DNA of 60,000 nt from Bolinopsis microptera (taxonomy: Eukaryota > Ctenophora > Tentaculata > Lobata > Bolinopsidae): NCBI RefSeq assembly GCF_026151205.1, contig NC_087072.1, positions 1,385,375 to 1,445,374 on the forward strand. Reading direction: 5' to 3'. The position numbers were made by a program, and so were the translations under genes. The stretch's first letter is position 1; each line of letters starts with the position of its first letter. This document shows, one piece after another, positions 1 through 15,605 of this stretch. The notes below the pieces were generated by a model. That model was not told where the DNA came from. It saw nothing but the letters and a program-made list of their open reading frames with translations, and searched no databases.

Positions 1-27
1 TCCCCCACTTTTAGCGTCCCAACTAAC

Positions 28-2051
<2,024 letters not shown>

Positions 2052-2586
2052 ACCTTGATGATAAAACAAAATAAATAAATTCAATGAAACAATAAGTTTT
2101 ATTTTACATTCCTTTATCAATCATAAATAAAATAAGAGCTTAAACCACGAATTAGTTAACTAGAAGTAAACTTGAGGAAATATTCTTTGGTGATTGTATA
2201 TATAATTATTTTTAAAAATTTATTTGGTTGTTAGTATTTTTATTATGGCAAGTGGTTGAATTTAGGGGAATTTAGTGAGACAAGGTCAGTTTCTCTATTG
2301 TCTTAGAAAAATTTCTCCATTACAGTAGGCAATGCTGAGTGACAGGAATGAGGGACCAAAACGCTTGGGGCTAACAATGGCCCAATTGTTGACCTAAAAT
2401 TAAACGAAAGAAGACTACTACTTTACATGCGACACACCAGACTTTGATTAAAATAACATCCCAAAAAGTTAATCAGTCCTGCATAAGAGTAGTGGCATAG
2501 CGTTGCATTTTGGCGCCGCTGCGTGAAAGATAATGATTAAGAAGCTGTCATATCTGCAGATGAAACCCTATATTAAGATCTGGATA

Positions 2587-2905
2587 GGGGTCGTTCACAT
2601 ATTACATAATCAATATTTTGGCAATTTTTACCCCCCCCCCCCCCTCTGTAATCAACCGTAATCAAGACCGAACCCCCCCCCTATATTACGTAATCAAGGT
2701 TTGACCCCATCCCCCCCCCCCACATTTATTTATTAAAAGCTATCAGAACAGATTAATGAATGAAATAATCGCAAAGCACTTACGAAACGAAAATTGGTTT
2801 AAAAAACGAAAATTTTGATTAAATAATTAACGAAAATTGTCCAATTGGTATTTCGAAAATCGGTAAAAAATTAAAATTTTGATTACGTAATCAACGACCA
2901 AACGT
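2587..2905. mobile_element. PIF/Harbinger-like MITE, partial copy with poly-C tracts
   Basis: It begins with GGGGTCGTTCACATATTAC, the same terminus as the complete element at 19710-20223, followed by the same series of long C runs and ends near a GATTACGTAATCAACGACC motif. The outer right inverted terminus is missing, so the copy is truncated or diverged. Confidence 0.65.
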
Positions 2906-5182
2906 TACAACCGTCATCTCTAGCAATAGACTTCGGAGGTCTAGACGATAATGACTCAAGTAAAGAACGAATACCCAATAAATTGCTGCAGTGGAAACCA
3001 GCACAAGGAAATGATCCAGAGGTAGACCTCGAAAGTCTTGGCTCGAGCCTAGACTGTGTCAAAGAGGACTAAAAGACCACTACTGAATCCAGCCCCAACA
3101 TAAAAGACATGATCTTTTCAGCATGGGATAGGAAAGAGTGGCGGACTTCATATCCGCCAGACCGATTCAGCGAATACCGGCCACTTGAATGATGGACAAG
3201 ACCGTTGGAAGTACAAGTAACAAGTGAGTACAATAACTGTATTTTAAGAACACTTTTAACCATACGTGCTAGTTTGTGATGTGATATTTTGCATATTAAT
3301 AAAACAAAAGTTAATAAAACAAAAGTTAAATTTATTACCAATTATTCAATCAATACATATCATAAATTCTAATATTGGAAACACAATGCAGAATGGATGT
3401 CTTAAACTATAATTTTGTTGTCACTAATAATCTATTTACTTTCAAAGTTGAAATTTAGTTAAGTATGAAATGCCACCACATCATAGTTAGGGTAAAATAT
3501 AATTCTTAAAAATTTTAAAATTGAGAAGATTGCTCTATGACTTAAAATTTAAAATTTAGCAAAAGATATCTAATTTTTAAATAGTTGGTTACAGTTTATG
3601 ACAGTACTGGCATGATCAATTTTATTGTGGCTGGTAAAAGGACCCAGTTGCCTGTAAGGGCTTTACCGAACCCCTGGGGACCACAATGTGATAGGATCAG
3701 GCCAGATGTTTCTATGTAGAGCAATTTATTTATTTCGGAGCTATGGTTACGTGGTATAGCTGGTGGTCATGTTTAAAGGTCAGTTTATCTTTGTGTGCTA
3801 ATTATCCATCCAGATGCTTAGTGATGTGAGTAAATCATGCCCTTCTACAATATATAACGTTTAACTATAAATTTGTTTTTACCACATAGCAGAAACTGTG
3901 GCACTAAGGTCAAGAATTAAAAATTTGTACTCTCATTGATAGTTAAAGCGTTTTTTTCCCCAGCACTACTACACAACAAAAACCTGTCGGCCCACCGAGG
4001 AAACACAGTCGCAGAACAAGGAACCCAATTGTGCTCCTCTATTCTGCGATCGTGTGTATTTACTATAAACTAGCTAAATGCAGTTAGTAAAATTTTCTGG
4101 AATCATTAAAGTCGTTTGATTAGTTTATGTGTCAAAGTAATGTCCATGATAATCATATATTTGGATCCCCGGTGGGAAAACACTCGTCCCAAAGGCTAAG
4201 GCAAACCTTTCAATGTTTCACCATACGAAGTAAGGAGATTTGAACACATACTCAGCCTACAACTCCACCCATGGGACGAGACGTCGTGAGCCCCAAAATA
4301 TATAGCATATACCCAGTCAGCAAACACTATACACAACATACATACGATAACAAACAATGTATAATGCCATTACTTCATTTAAAAGAAAATATATCTGCTA
4401 TCTAATTAAAAAAAATTGAAGAATAAACCTGAAGAGAGGAGAAGGAGAGAGGGGTTTGGAAGAGGTAGAGTAGGAAAACAACAGGATCCTGTGCCGCAGG
4501 ATTTTAAAATTTGTTGTATGATGATTCGTTTTGTGTCGTCTCTTAGATTAATATAGGTCTGATACCCTTGTGTAAACACATATTAGTTTTTGTGAGTTTC
4601 AAACCAAATCCATATTATTTGAGGCAGTAGATATAAGAAATCACAAACAAGCGCTTTAACACAACTTGTTGACTACTTAGTGCTTGATCTTCACAGTCGG
4701 GTATAGATAGGTAAAAAACAAAATATGCGCGGCACACTATTTAAAAATGCGCGGCACGAATATTATAAAATTTGAGCTCTATTTTAAAGAAAAATTTTAT
4801 TTTAATATAATTTGATTGCCGAGGTAAATTTTTCACAGCTGTAGTAGTTTAATAGTGCTTTAGTACAATATTGCAATTGCGACTTTATTTTGCTTTATAC
4901 TTTATTTTATTTTAGCACTTGCCGCGGCGCGGAAAAAATAATATTTGCCTCGGGCAATGCAATAAAATTATTGATAATATTTCAAATGCAAAAAAAGTAA
5001 AGTGGTGGGCGCTATTTCGAAAAAATTTAAACGAGTAATATTCGTCAAAATAAAAATAATATAATTTGACTTAAAAGTTAGCCAGGAAAGTAGCATTAGT
5101 TTGTATCACGTGGTGACCCCCACGGTCGTGGTGAACCCCACGGTCGCTTCACGTGGTGACACCCACGGTCGCTTCACTAGTT

Positions 5183-5247
5183 TATCGTCTTCGACGATAC
5201 AGGGGGAGCCGCGCACTTCGTGCGCGGCGGGTCATACAACGTATGAC
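5183..5247. other. Cluster of three adjacent short hairpins
   Basis: Three perfect stems follow each other: 5183-5199 (7-bp stem TATCGTC, loop TTC), 5208-5228 (9-bp stem GCCGCGCAC, loop TTC, then one unpaired-in-loop-free return arm to 5228) and 5231-5247 (7-bp stem GTCATAC, loop AAC). Loops are all three bases. A direct CACGTGGTGAC/CCCACGGTCG repeat lies just upstream. The function is unknown; it could be the end of a mobile element. Confidence 0.5.
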
Positions 5248-6872
5248 AAGCATTAGTAACATTTACAAATGTATCATTTATAGTTTATAAGACTGTATAT
5301 ACTATATAGTCAACCATGATTTAAAATTTGAAGTACATAGTAGTACACATATCGTTCCCAAGTTTTGTAATATAAGCACAGTTTCAATTTATGCGATTAA
5401 GTTAAACCCATATTCCTATTGACCTATTTGTAGACATTCGTTTCGTGAAAGTTTTGTTTTCTCTCATCAACGTTGGTGACGAAAGTTTTGCTTTTTTTGC
5501 TAAGGGTGACAGCTTTTTTCACCGTGCCCTCAGACTTCTGCTAGCTACTATACTCTCAAGGACTTTTTAAATATATGCCATAAACATCAGTAAAAATAAA
5601 TGTCAACGCAATGCAATGGGAGTCTTGAAGCTGTCGCTACCTGGGCGGAGCAAACCCCCTTCAGTTATTTGCCTCAGCATTTGGCTAACAACGTCAACTT
5701 CGAGACGCAAGACTGTGAACACGGCCAAGGAGAAGCTGAAACATCAGAATGAGGATATACGGCAAACATCTTCTTACGATGGTTGAGATCATCAATAAAT
5801 AGTAGCCTAATCACATCTTCAGATTTGTGAAACAGTCTTCAAGACTGGCAAAGGCCAACCTATTTGGATAACCCTATAGGAACCTCCCCCAGCACTGGAA
5901 ATCTAGCCTAAATTATACACCCAGGATAGAAGTGGGCTAGGAACAAGCTTGCAGCTTCCGATGACAATGTATTCAACCTGGTGTCATGCTTGAATTGGTT
6001 TTGGACCTCTTCATGCTTTTAATTTATTTATTATTGTTATTTGGTATTATGAGCTGATATATGTACATAAACATACGGTATCTAAAAATTAAGCGTATAG
6101 CGAGGATATTTAACAATTTTAAAGCAATAATGTATTGCGAGCAGCTGTAACTTAAATATCGCATAAAAATCATTTAACTCAAAACTAAAATTTTATTGGA
6201 ATATAGGGAAAACTAAAATAAAATGAATGTCAGACCCGTCGCCACTCTCAGCAGTCAATCAGGGCTCATAAAAGCTTAACAGCGCCTGGGTCCGTTCACC
6301 AACTGTGCTAATGTGAGTGGCGGTGTGGTAAGACCCATTTTTAACAGCGTGAATATTTATCAATGCAATGAAACGAAAAGTTTTATTTATTCGGATATAT
6401 ATTTATTGATTATGTATTGAATTGGTGATAAATAATAAAATAGTCTTTTCTCAAAAAAAACAAAAAAAAACTGTCTTTTCTCAACATTACATTGGTGGCT
6501 TCATAGTGCGTGATGCAGTTCGCTTCATGATTTATTTGAAATAGACATTGAAACCTACATTTTATCATTATCTTATTATTAGTCAAGTGTTTTGTGTGTG
6601 TGTGTGTTTTGCACCTCATTGAGTTACTAGAATGTGTGTTCTTCTAGGAATTTACTGACTTATAAACTATTACTTAACCAACATTTTGGTACTGGAACTG
6701 ATGGGCTATGGATAAAGTCAAATGAAATTATTTGTCGATTTTCTACAATCTGTTTTCATAATGCAACTGGCGTCAATCTTGTTGCATTGGTTCATTATAG
6801 AATATACATGGTAGCTTCTTGTATAATGTATATATTATATCTTACTTCTACACAACTCAACATGCTTTCAGA

Positions 6873-9800
6873 ATGGCTCCAATCTCTTTTAGCAAATGCA
6901 ATAATGCAGCCTATAAAAATGTAAGCCAAGAGGAGGTTGCACAATATCTCCAGTCTTTAAAAGAAAAAGATGTCATGCAGTTGCACCAACAATTGGAAAA
7001 GTACATCAAATCTGAGTTTCACAAGTCTGAACAATGTGTCTGTGAATCAAATGACATTGGGAATTTATTTGCAGACTGTATCAAAGATTCTGTGCTTGTG
7101 GGCAAATGGACTGGTCTTCATATAGCTGTATCTGATAATAATTCTCGGTACAAGAAACAAGCAATAGATTCATTTGTGACATCTTTTCCTGAGTTATTGT
7201 TCACCCCAAACAATAAAGGACAAACACCTTTGATGTTGGCAGCCAACATGAATACAAACATAATCATTTACCTCTTAGACAATTATATCAAAACATCAGA
7301 TGATAAGAGCAGGGCTAAGCTACCTAATAGCACTGGAGATTCTGTATTGACATTCTCATTCAATCTGAAAGAGCCGAGAAAAATAGCTGATGCTGAAGAT
7401 GCTTCAATTTACATAATCAGAAACTTATATGATGACAAAATTGACATCATGACATTCAAAAAGGCAGTTTTATCCAAGAATTTTCCAAACGAAGTTATTG
7501 TAAATATTTCACTCTATCTTACCGAAAATATTACTCTCAAACAGTTGAGTGATATTCTAGGGAAGCTCATTTTAAAGACAGACATGGACGTTTCTCAGTT
7601 CAGCAAGATTTTGAGCAAAGTAGAGAGTCTTTCTCCTTATAGTTTTAGTTGTTGCGAGGCAATGTACACTAAAGCTTTTAACATTCTTAAAGATCTTTCA
7701 AAATCTGTGAAAAAAGGAGATGATCAGACAGCTACTCTTTTTACAACGTTTTATACAAACTTTTTGAAATACTCACCGAGCTGTGTCTCTCCGGATGATC
7801 AGAAAAACATTGCTCATTTTGCTTGTCAGGAGGACAATATCTTCTTGTTGGAAGTATTAGCAAAAAAGTTCCGAGAGGACTTCTTGAAAATGATGAAGCA
7901 GTATGATTCAGACAACAAGCGGCCTGCTTACTATTGCCGTAAACCTATTCAAATTATGAATAAACTGAATTGGTTGAAAGAGGACCCAGAAATATGGGCT
8001 GTACTCTGCAAGGATAACAGATATAACATTGTCCATCAAATTTTTAAAAGATCAGTCAATGCTAAAGATGTTGATCAGTTGTTCGAATTGGACAGCAACT
8101 TACTGACAATGCTTCTACAAAATTGCGACAAGTAAGTTTGCAACAATTCAGATTAGCTTTTCAATTTATGGAAATCATTTCCTATTTTAGTTTTGTACAC
8201 AATCTTGCAATAGTAGACAATTTAAGTTTTTTGAGAGAGCAACTCTCTTATATTTGTTCCTTAATTATAATTCCATTATAAATTTCAGCAACAGTGACAG
8301 TGCCCTTCACATTATGCTGAGAATGCGATGTAAATCATCACTGTTACAGCTAATGGTGGGAAAATTCACTGAGCTGAACATTTCTGTTGATGTGAGAAAC
8401 AACAAGGGAATGACACCTTTATTTGTGTTGTGCAGCTTTTTAAATGTATACGATGACTTAGATATACCTATGAAGTTGGTGGGAATTCTCTTGGAAGCTG
8501 GTGCAAACAATAAAATAATAATTGGTTCTGAGGTGCTTTCTCAACTCTCAGGTTGTTAACTGTTTAAATTTAATCTTCTATTATCCGAATTTTTGTCTAC
8601 TGCTATGTTTTTATCTCCGTATTAAATAATATTCTGATATTCATCATCATGATTTCGATTGTTTTCAGCTCAAGGAAGGCTGATAACAGCAGAATGGCTA
8701 ACACGAATGTCTATACAATCTGCTGAAGATCCAGAGTCCCTAATAGAATACCTGGAAACATTTCTACCCAAGATAACACGATCTCCTCATTTTGAAGATG
8801 AAATATTTGAGCCAGATGATGAACTATTCGAGAAATTAAGATCTCATGTTGTGATCAGATACTCACACCAGCCCTTCAAAATAATAAACCTGATCGGACC
8901 TTACAACTGCACTCAGTACCCCGGTCAGAGCATCGTCTGTGTGTACGGAAATACAGACACCTTGTTCTACTCTTGTGCGGGCATTCAACCAAGTAACTCT
9001 GTAACTTACGTTCACAAAACAGTAAGTGATTACCAGACCAGTTTCAGTGTGATAGCTAGTAACGAGGAGGAAGTGCTCTCTTACATACAGCTACAGAAGG
9101 ATAAACTGCAGACCTTGTCGAAGAAGCAGATAAACCTACTCACACTACTTAAAACTAAAATGGGCCTTTCTTACCTGCACCTGCCAACTGATTTGCTATC
9201 TCCTGATTCACCCCAACAGGATATTTCGTTCCTGCTTGCTGATGACTCTCTCGCTCACGAGCTGGGGTATGATTTAGGTGCACTTAATCAAGATCTGGAT
9301 ATCTTGAGTAAACTTGGTTTGATAAGGCTTGTGAGAGATGAGGAGGGGGTCCATAACTATGTGATAAACATACCATTTGCTCTGTCACAATGTCATGATG
9401 GGCAAGTCCGGACTCTGCTGTATCGGTGTGGAATACCAACAAATATTCTAGTTGGGGACGCAACGAAGGAAACCAAGTCTGAAGTATGTTAAATGTTGCT
9501 TTATCCGCACGCGTGTTCGCAATGAGTTTCCCCCTTAATTTAAATACCCAATTAAAGTTCCTACCCAATTCTAATAACTGACTGTTTGAATGCTCACTTC
9601 TTATCACTTACAGGATTGTTTACTCAACATAACGACAACTGGAGCAGGAGGCTCGTGTGGATATCTGTTAAAACCCTTAGCAGACACCCTAACATACCTC
9701 CTCTCAGGGTCACTTGCTAAGAAGAAGGTCAGAACAACTGTGTTTACTTTGTAGTACATACTCTCACTCTTAATTAATTGTTGTTTGTTTTATTACACAC

Positions 9801-12800
9801 ATGGTCAGTACGGAAAGATACGTTGTGTCGAGTGGGTGTTAAGTTTGCCAGGAATATTAACATGGTTTAGGTATGGTATAATACGTCCTTTTAGCGATCA
9901 GATCTACAATTTACCAAGTAGTAACCTAGTAACCAGGTAGTAACCTGGTAACCAAGTAGTAACCTAGTAACCAGGTGGTAACCTAGTAACCAAGTAGTAA
10001 CCTGGTAACCAAGTAGTTACCTAGTAACCAAGTAGTAACCTAGTAACCAGGTAGTAACCAGGTAGTAACCTAGTAACCAGGTGGTAACCTAGTAACCTAG
10101 TAGTAACCTGGTAACCAAGTAGTAACCTAGTAACCAAGTAGTTACCTAGTAACCAAGTAGTAACCTAGTAACCAGGTAGTAACCTGGTGTAGGCATGGAA
10201 TAATACTTCCTTTTAGTGATCAGATCTACAATTTACCTGTAACTTTATAATAACAACTCTAGGATTCCGACTGTTATCATATCCGACTCACTGGGAAGAT
10301 ATTTATTGAACTGAGTGTTAGCAATAAGGATATAGTGGTGTCTACCAATTCTCCATCCCTCCGACCCATGGTTCGCTACGCAATACAAATAGCAACTCAT
10401 CATCTTAACCACGGGTACATCTTGATCTTTCTTAAATTCTGACAGACTTTTATCTAATAAGCACAACATTAGAACAAACTTTAAATCAAAATGAGCTATT
10501 ATAGATTATACCCTTAAATCCAGCAATGCTATATTAACCTAGTATCCTCACTTTGACCACGTCACTGCTCAGGAACTTAGGTGCTGTAAAGAACGAGAAT
10601 AACTTAGAGCTGAAGCTGCCTGGTAATGGAGAAGGAGGTGACGTCATCAAAACCACTGGTGACGTCACAGCTACTGGTGACGTCATCAAAACCTCCACTC
10701 CTCTTCTGCCCGGGACTGAGGAGGAGCGTGATGAGGTGCAGACTGAAAAGAAACTCAACTCCTACCTGGTAAAGGTGGTGGGGGTATGGCACCTCAAGAA
10801 ACTGTTTCAAATGATGAAAGAAAATGGAAGTATAAAGATACCTGTTGATGAAGCTAGGTAGGGATAAGATTGTTAAGAGCTGACCTTTAAATCTTAACAA
10901 ACTTTCAGTTCCTAAAATTTAAATATGACCGTGAAACTGACTTGCAACCAGATCTAAAATATTACATTGCAAAGTTTATCAAACAGGGCAGTTTCTGAGT
11001 TTCTGTGAGGCAATTATTTACTGTACAGAGGAGAAAAGCGCTTGATCAGGTGACATGGTACCATCTTCGCAAATAAGTGATCCTACCTGTTCCGTGTTCG
11101 GTTCATATCCAACCTGTTCGATTCGAGCTCATTGCTCACTAATATTTGTCTAATACATCACTTAGTTTGTTAAAATGAACAGCCAGCAAGCAGTGTGTTG
11201 ACCCGCTGTATGAGGTTTAATCTTACAGGAAAACATAATTACTGTTCCTCAAATAGGAGCAGTAATTTGGAGCGTGTTAATTGACTGTGTTAATTGACTG
11301 CAACCTGCTGATATGTACTAGCAAAGTTACCAAGTAGTAACCTAATAACCAGCTGTAGTAACCTAGTAACCAGGACATGTTGTAAATTTTAATTGTACAA
11401 CCTCTGATTCATCGGAGATCATGAAAAAATCAAGTAAAACTGCTAACCTTAGTTTTTTATACATTCTGTTACTTTCAGGGCTCCTCTTAAGTCTGATATT
11501 GAGACTGTGAAGTTTATGAGGTTGTTCAGTGAACTGGTATCTGAGCACGGTAATACGAACTTGATCAACTTTTACAACACTCTCAAAACGGTAATTATAC
11601 CTTTCTACACAGCTACACTACTAGTCACATTCTTTCTCGACAAAAATCTTTGAACTTCATTGATTCACTGCCACAAATATATACATTATACATTATACAT
11701 TGTACATATTTTCTCGCAGGATCCAAGGAATGATCCGTTCTGTAAAGCTCTCCTCGCTGTATTAGGTTTGTGAGTACATTCTCAACCAGATCAATTATAT
11801 AATTATATGATTATGTAATATGTTAATTACGTGTACACTGTGCAAGTCTGCCTACTCGTTATACTATTATACCATGTTGACTGAGAATAAGACAACAGTA
11901 GTGCAAGTTAGCTGAGTTAGCTGCAGCATTGAGCAATGTCAAGAGAATGTGTACTGCCTATGTAGCAATTCAGCTACATAGCAACTCAGCTATATAGCAA
12001 CTCAGCTACATAGCAACTCAGTTACATAGCAACTCAGCTTCATAGCAACTCAGCTTCATAGCAACTCAGCTACATAGCATATCAGCAACATAGCAACTCA
12101 GCTACATAGCAACTCATCCTCATAGCAACTCAGCTTCATAGCAACTCAGCTACATAGCAACTCAGCTACATAGCAACTCAGCTACATAGCAACTCAGTTA
12201 CATAGCAACTCAGCTTCATAGCAACTCAGCTTCATAGCAACTCAGCTACATAGCATATCAGCTACATAGCAACTCGGCTACATAGCAACTCAGCTACATA
12301 GCTACATGGCTACATAGCAACACAGCTACATAGCAACTCAGCTACATAGCAACTCAGCTACATAGCAACTCAGCTACATAGCAACTCGGCTACATAGCAA
12401 CACTGCCATTCTCCATGAAAGTCAGGATCAAATTATTACTATGTAACAAGTTACGGAGTATAATACCTAACCACGATTGTTTGCAGAATTGGAGGAGGAT
12501 CACATGAAGACAAGGTTGGACAGTTGCCAGGAGAATAGCTGGTGGGTTGTAACGGCTATCATTGCAGCCGTTATCCTTATTGTTACTGGTAAGTGGTGTC
12601 CTGAACGTTGTTCCTGTTTTTAAGTTGCGTCTATTGGAAGTGTACAAGATTTTAAAATCTCAGATCAATATCGTGTGGCTTGAGACTTTAAAGTATCGGT
12701 TCTACGCAGAGCAAGATTCGATTACCACAAGGAAACTGAGTGGTAACACCTAACACCTAACACTTTCAGTTGTAACATCAGTGCTGTACGATGTTGATGG

Positions 12801-13036
12801 TGGGTTTGGAGGTATTGCCGGAGTACCACTAGTGTTCATAGCTTCCTACTTTCTCAAAAGGATTCTTGTAAGGGACGAGCAGGTATACTAAGTTTTCTTA
12901 CTATTACCATAGTATCTTAAATATCTCACTTGCGCCAAACACTAAAATTAACTTCTTTTACAATCTTCAGACTGGAAAATTCAAACCCTGGAAAGATCAA
13001 GAAATTCTTGAACAGTGCAAAGGCTGCATGGCTTGA
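6873..13036 (+). CDS. Ankyrin-repeat-type protein with two C-terminal transmembrane segments, 1118 aa
   Basis: Eleven exons join in phase: 6873-8131, 8289-8551, 8669-9483, 9614-9727, 10263-10414, 10543-10857, 11479-11590, 11720-11765, 12487-12588, 12770-12882, 12971-13036 (TGA). The N-terminal half has ankyrin-like signatures (TGLHIAVSDNN, NKGQTPLMLAAN near 120-150; NSDSALHIML and NNKGMTPLFVL in exon 2). Exon 3 is a long unrecognised region whose end, LDILSKLGLIRLVRDEEG, could fold as a winged helix. Residues about 1036-1058 (WWVVTAIIAAVILIVTVVTS) and 1067-1085 are hydrophobic and look like two membrane passes, followed by a short basic tail. The start ATG lies one base after a TTTCAG 3' splice site; an upstream in-frame ATG at 6819 would lie in the intron. 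The splice choices 10414 (GTACAT) and 8551 (GTTGTT) are the least certain. No family assignment is made beyond ankyrin repeats. Confidence 0.8.
9917..10192. repeat. Minisatellite, about 19-bp unit, in an intron of the ankyrin-type gene
   Basis: Imperfect tandem copies of TAACCTAGTAACCAAGTAG, with AGG/AAG variants, fill most of the intron between 9727 and 10263. A short stray group of the same motif recurs at 11325-11376 in a later intron. Confidence 0.9.
11950..12405. repeat. Minisatellite, 16-bp unit, in an intron of the ankyrin-type gene
   Basis: About 28 copies of ACATAGCAACTCAGCT with TTCATAGC and CTATAT variants between 11950 and 12405. The array occupies the intron just before the exon that encodes the first membrane segment. 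Confidence 0.92.
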
Positions 13037-13364
13037 TACACAAGAACTGTAGATAACATAAGTTTTTGATATTATTCTCAAATGGTCATATGTTTGTCGA
13101 TCTTTATTTACCTTAGTAACATCTTTAGCCATTACCCGATTGTTAATAGTATGAAATACAATCAATGTTACAGAATGATACGTGTTTTTAACCATAAAAA
13201 CGATTTTCTTTTATTAATCTCATGACTGTATTCAAATCCGGTGTTGTTTATTATTTCTCGGATTTATTTTTGTAATTATGATTATAATTATAGTTGAACT
13301 TTTGAGTCCTATCTTTTTAATATCCTTTAGCTAATCCTTTAGGCTAATTTTGCTTTCTTTTGTG

Positions 13365-13370
13365 AATAAA
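13365..13370 (+). terminator. Polyadenylation signal AATAAA
   Basis: AATAAA stands 329 bases after the stop codon of the ankyrin-type gene, in an AT-rich 3' region followed by GTGTT and TTTTT-rich sequence. It is a plausible cleavage signal; no transcript evidence. Confidence 0.5.
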
Positions 13371-15340
13371 ATATTTTGTGTTAAAGTTTATCAAGTTTTT
13401 ATTCATCCAATTTATATTATAAATTTAATCGTCTGTCGTCGGTTCACTAGTCAATTGTCATGTTGACGAATTTAATCTTTTCTTATACTGAGGAGAATGT
13501 TAAATTGTTTATTCAGCAGGCTGAGTGGGGCTTTGTTTCAGTTCACTGTTCAGTACTCGATCGTCTGAGAGTAACCGAGAACAAGCACACTTGTCGGTAT
13601 TTTGTACTTGTTAATGTTCAGTTTTACTTCTTAGATACGTGTCTTTACTTAGTACTTTAGTATATTATACCCTAGTCCGTTTGAGGCAATTTAAACATGA
13701 CAGTTTGTACAACTAGCCGCTAATAAACCCCTATTTAAAACGCCGTCTAGTCTAATTCAGGCTGTCCACTTTCTTAAGTATTGTCCAATTACGTTAATTG
13801 TGGTAGTGGTACTTCCCACAAGTCAAATGCCTTAGTTCCTGCAGTATAATCTGTACAAAAACTTAAATTGTCGTGTATTGTAGTGAGTATGAACTCCGTA
13901 TTTTTGTTTATCAGTACAGGATGTCTGGGAAAGAAACATGATTGAATATAAAATGTCAAATTGAAAAGTAAGGGGCTTAACGGGAAGGAGGTGCTGGGAA
14001 AATAATGGTGGAAAATAAATAATATTATATGGGCTCAATTCTGTACATCGATTTTCCTTCGCGTTTTTTGCATTTCAAGTCCAGCACTCCAGCCGTCGTC
14101 AAAATGTCGTTTAGTAACTTACAGCAGAAGCCTTGTCTTTAAGTTAGACGCTCGAAATACTAAACCATGATATTCCGTTAGTAAGTTAGTCGACAGAATG
14201 CAACTAAACCCCCCTGTGACTCAACGTACTACCTGCAACCCGAAGATTGCATGTCATAAATGTAGACCATCGTTTATACAGTCAGCGCAATGTTGCATGA
14301 ACACTTTAGGTCTGAACAACTGATAGTGATAGCAAGTATAAAGAGGCTGTAACCATCTGAACAATACTTCAATGCTATTTAAGGATCTTTTTCTTAAATA
14401 TAAAGATAACTTAGAGTAAGATTATTCAAGAAACTATTACCAACTTTTAAATTACGCTAAATCAGTAAAAAAAGGTTGAATTTGAGTCGTCCTACTCGCC
14501 CGCCCCGAGTACTTTTTTACAAATACAACCTCCTTATATGGGCATCACGTGTAGTATACACTCCTTATTTGAAAATACAAGCGAGCTACATATTATACGC
14601 TTAACACTCCACTCTAACCGATAATGGCTCTACATTACAGCATTTATACAAATTATTGTTGGATATTATAATGTAAGGATGATACAAATTTAAACTTGGT
14701 AGTAGACGTCTATGAACCACATCCAGTTTATCTAACACTAATTTATATCACACGAGTAATATACTTGTTTATGCTTGATGAACTCTTATTCCTACTTTAC
14801 TTAACAGTTACTCTAGGCTAGAATGGTTTTTATTTTTCGTTATTCAGTCGGACATGCTCACTGATAAAATAAAGATTGCCTCGAGTCCTTATATGGGCAT
14901 CACGTGTAGTATACACTCCTTATATGGGCATCACGAGTACGCGGTGTAATTATAACGACGCGACAAGCTAATCGTACTAATAGTACGCCCTTGCTACACA
15001 ATTACACAATATATAAGGCGTGACTCCGAAATTACAATGTTTTATGCCTTTTACTGCCGTCATACTCAAAGTCTCGACTCTCCCATCCCGAATGAAGCCC
15101 CGATTCGTTAACAAAATTGGCCAATTGGGTGAATTTTTGGGATTCGGAATTGCCAGAGCATGGTACTGATAGGGATTTTAAACACTTGGTGCTATGAAAC
15201 TATAAATCCTAATCGAACTCTTAAAACAAAGATATCAAAACTCTCACATATACTAATCAAAAAGACAATTTTCAATGTTCGTGTATCTGTGTAACTTTTG
15301 CCAAATCAGCTACATCTTCTCTTTATTTAAGCTTTCAGCT
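13371..15340. other. Intergenic, no gene seen
   Basis: There is no supported coding sequence. The motif TCCTTATATGGGCATCACGT occurs at about 14531 and 14887 and again in shortened form at 14923, each close to GTGTAGTATACAC. These are dispersed direct repeats of unknown origin containing CACGTG or near variants. Confidence 0.45.
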
Positions 15341-15344
15341 ATTT

Positions 15345-15545
15345 AAGGAGGCATCATGTAGCCGGTGGGCCCGACATGATACGACACATCTCGACACGTC
15401 GGGGTTTTGTCGGGGTTTTGTCGGGGTTTGTCGGGGTTTGTCGGGGTGTGTCGGGGTGTGTCGGGGTTTGTCGGGGTTTGTCAGGGTTTGTCAGGGTTTG
15501 TCGGGGCTTGTCAGGGTTTGTCAGGGTTTATCGGGATTCGTTAAT
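15345..15545 (+). repeat. G-rich 10-bp tandem array (TCGGGGTTTG)n, copy 1
   Basis: About 15 units of TCGGGGTTTG with GGGGTTTTG, GGGGTGTG and CAGGG variants from 15396 on. The left flank GGCATCATGTAGCC (15350-15363) recurs inverted at the right flank of copy 2 (18674-18687). The regular GGGG runs could form G-quadruplexes on the plus strand. The 61-residue reading frame through it is a by-product of the repeat. Confidence 0.88.
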
Positions 15546-15605
15546 AATGGATGAAAAGTGATTGGAAGTTGCCTAAAGAAGATTGATCAATGGCAGTATA
15601 ATGGC

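Larger units (their letters stand above)
2054..6871. other. Intergenic region, no convincing gene
   Basis: About 4.8 kb without supported coding sequence. It holds a C-tract-rich MITE fragment (2587-2905), a possible SINE-like segment around 4160-4310 with a B-box-like GTTCAAATC on the minus strand, CACGTGGTGAC/CCCACGGTCG repeats (5108-5178) and three short hairpins (5183-5247). The last part, 6240-6871, is probably the promoter and 5' untranslated region of the ankyrin-type gene; a CAATC plus ATAAAA pair near 6255-6272 is suggestive only. Confidence 0.5.

Noticed and set aside
10245-10469. 74-codon minus-strand frame
   Set aside because: The plus strand holds an exon of the ankyrin-type gene (10263-10414) in the expected phase, so the minus frame is a shadow.
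15396-15545. Interstitial telomere
   Set aside because: The unit TCGGGGTTTG is not the TTAGGG animal telomere repeat and the array is short and internal.
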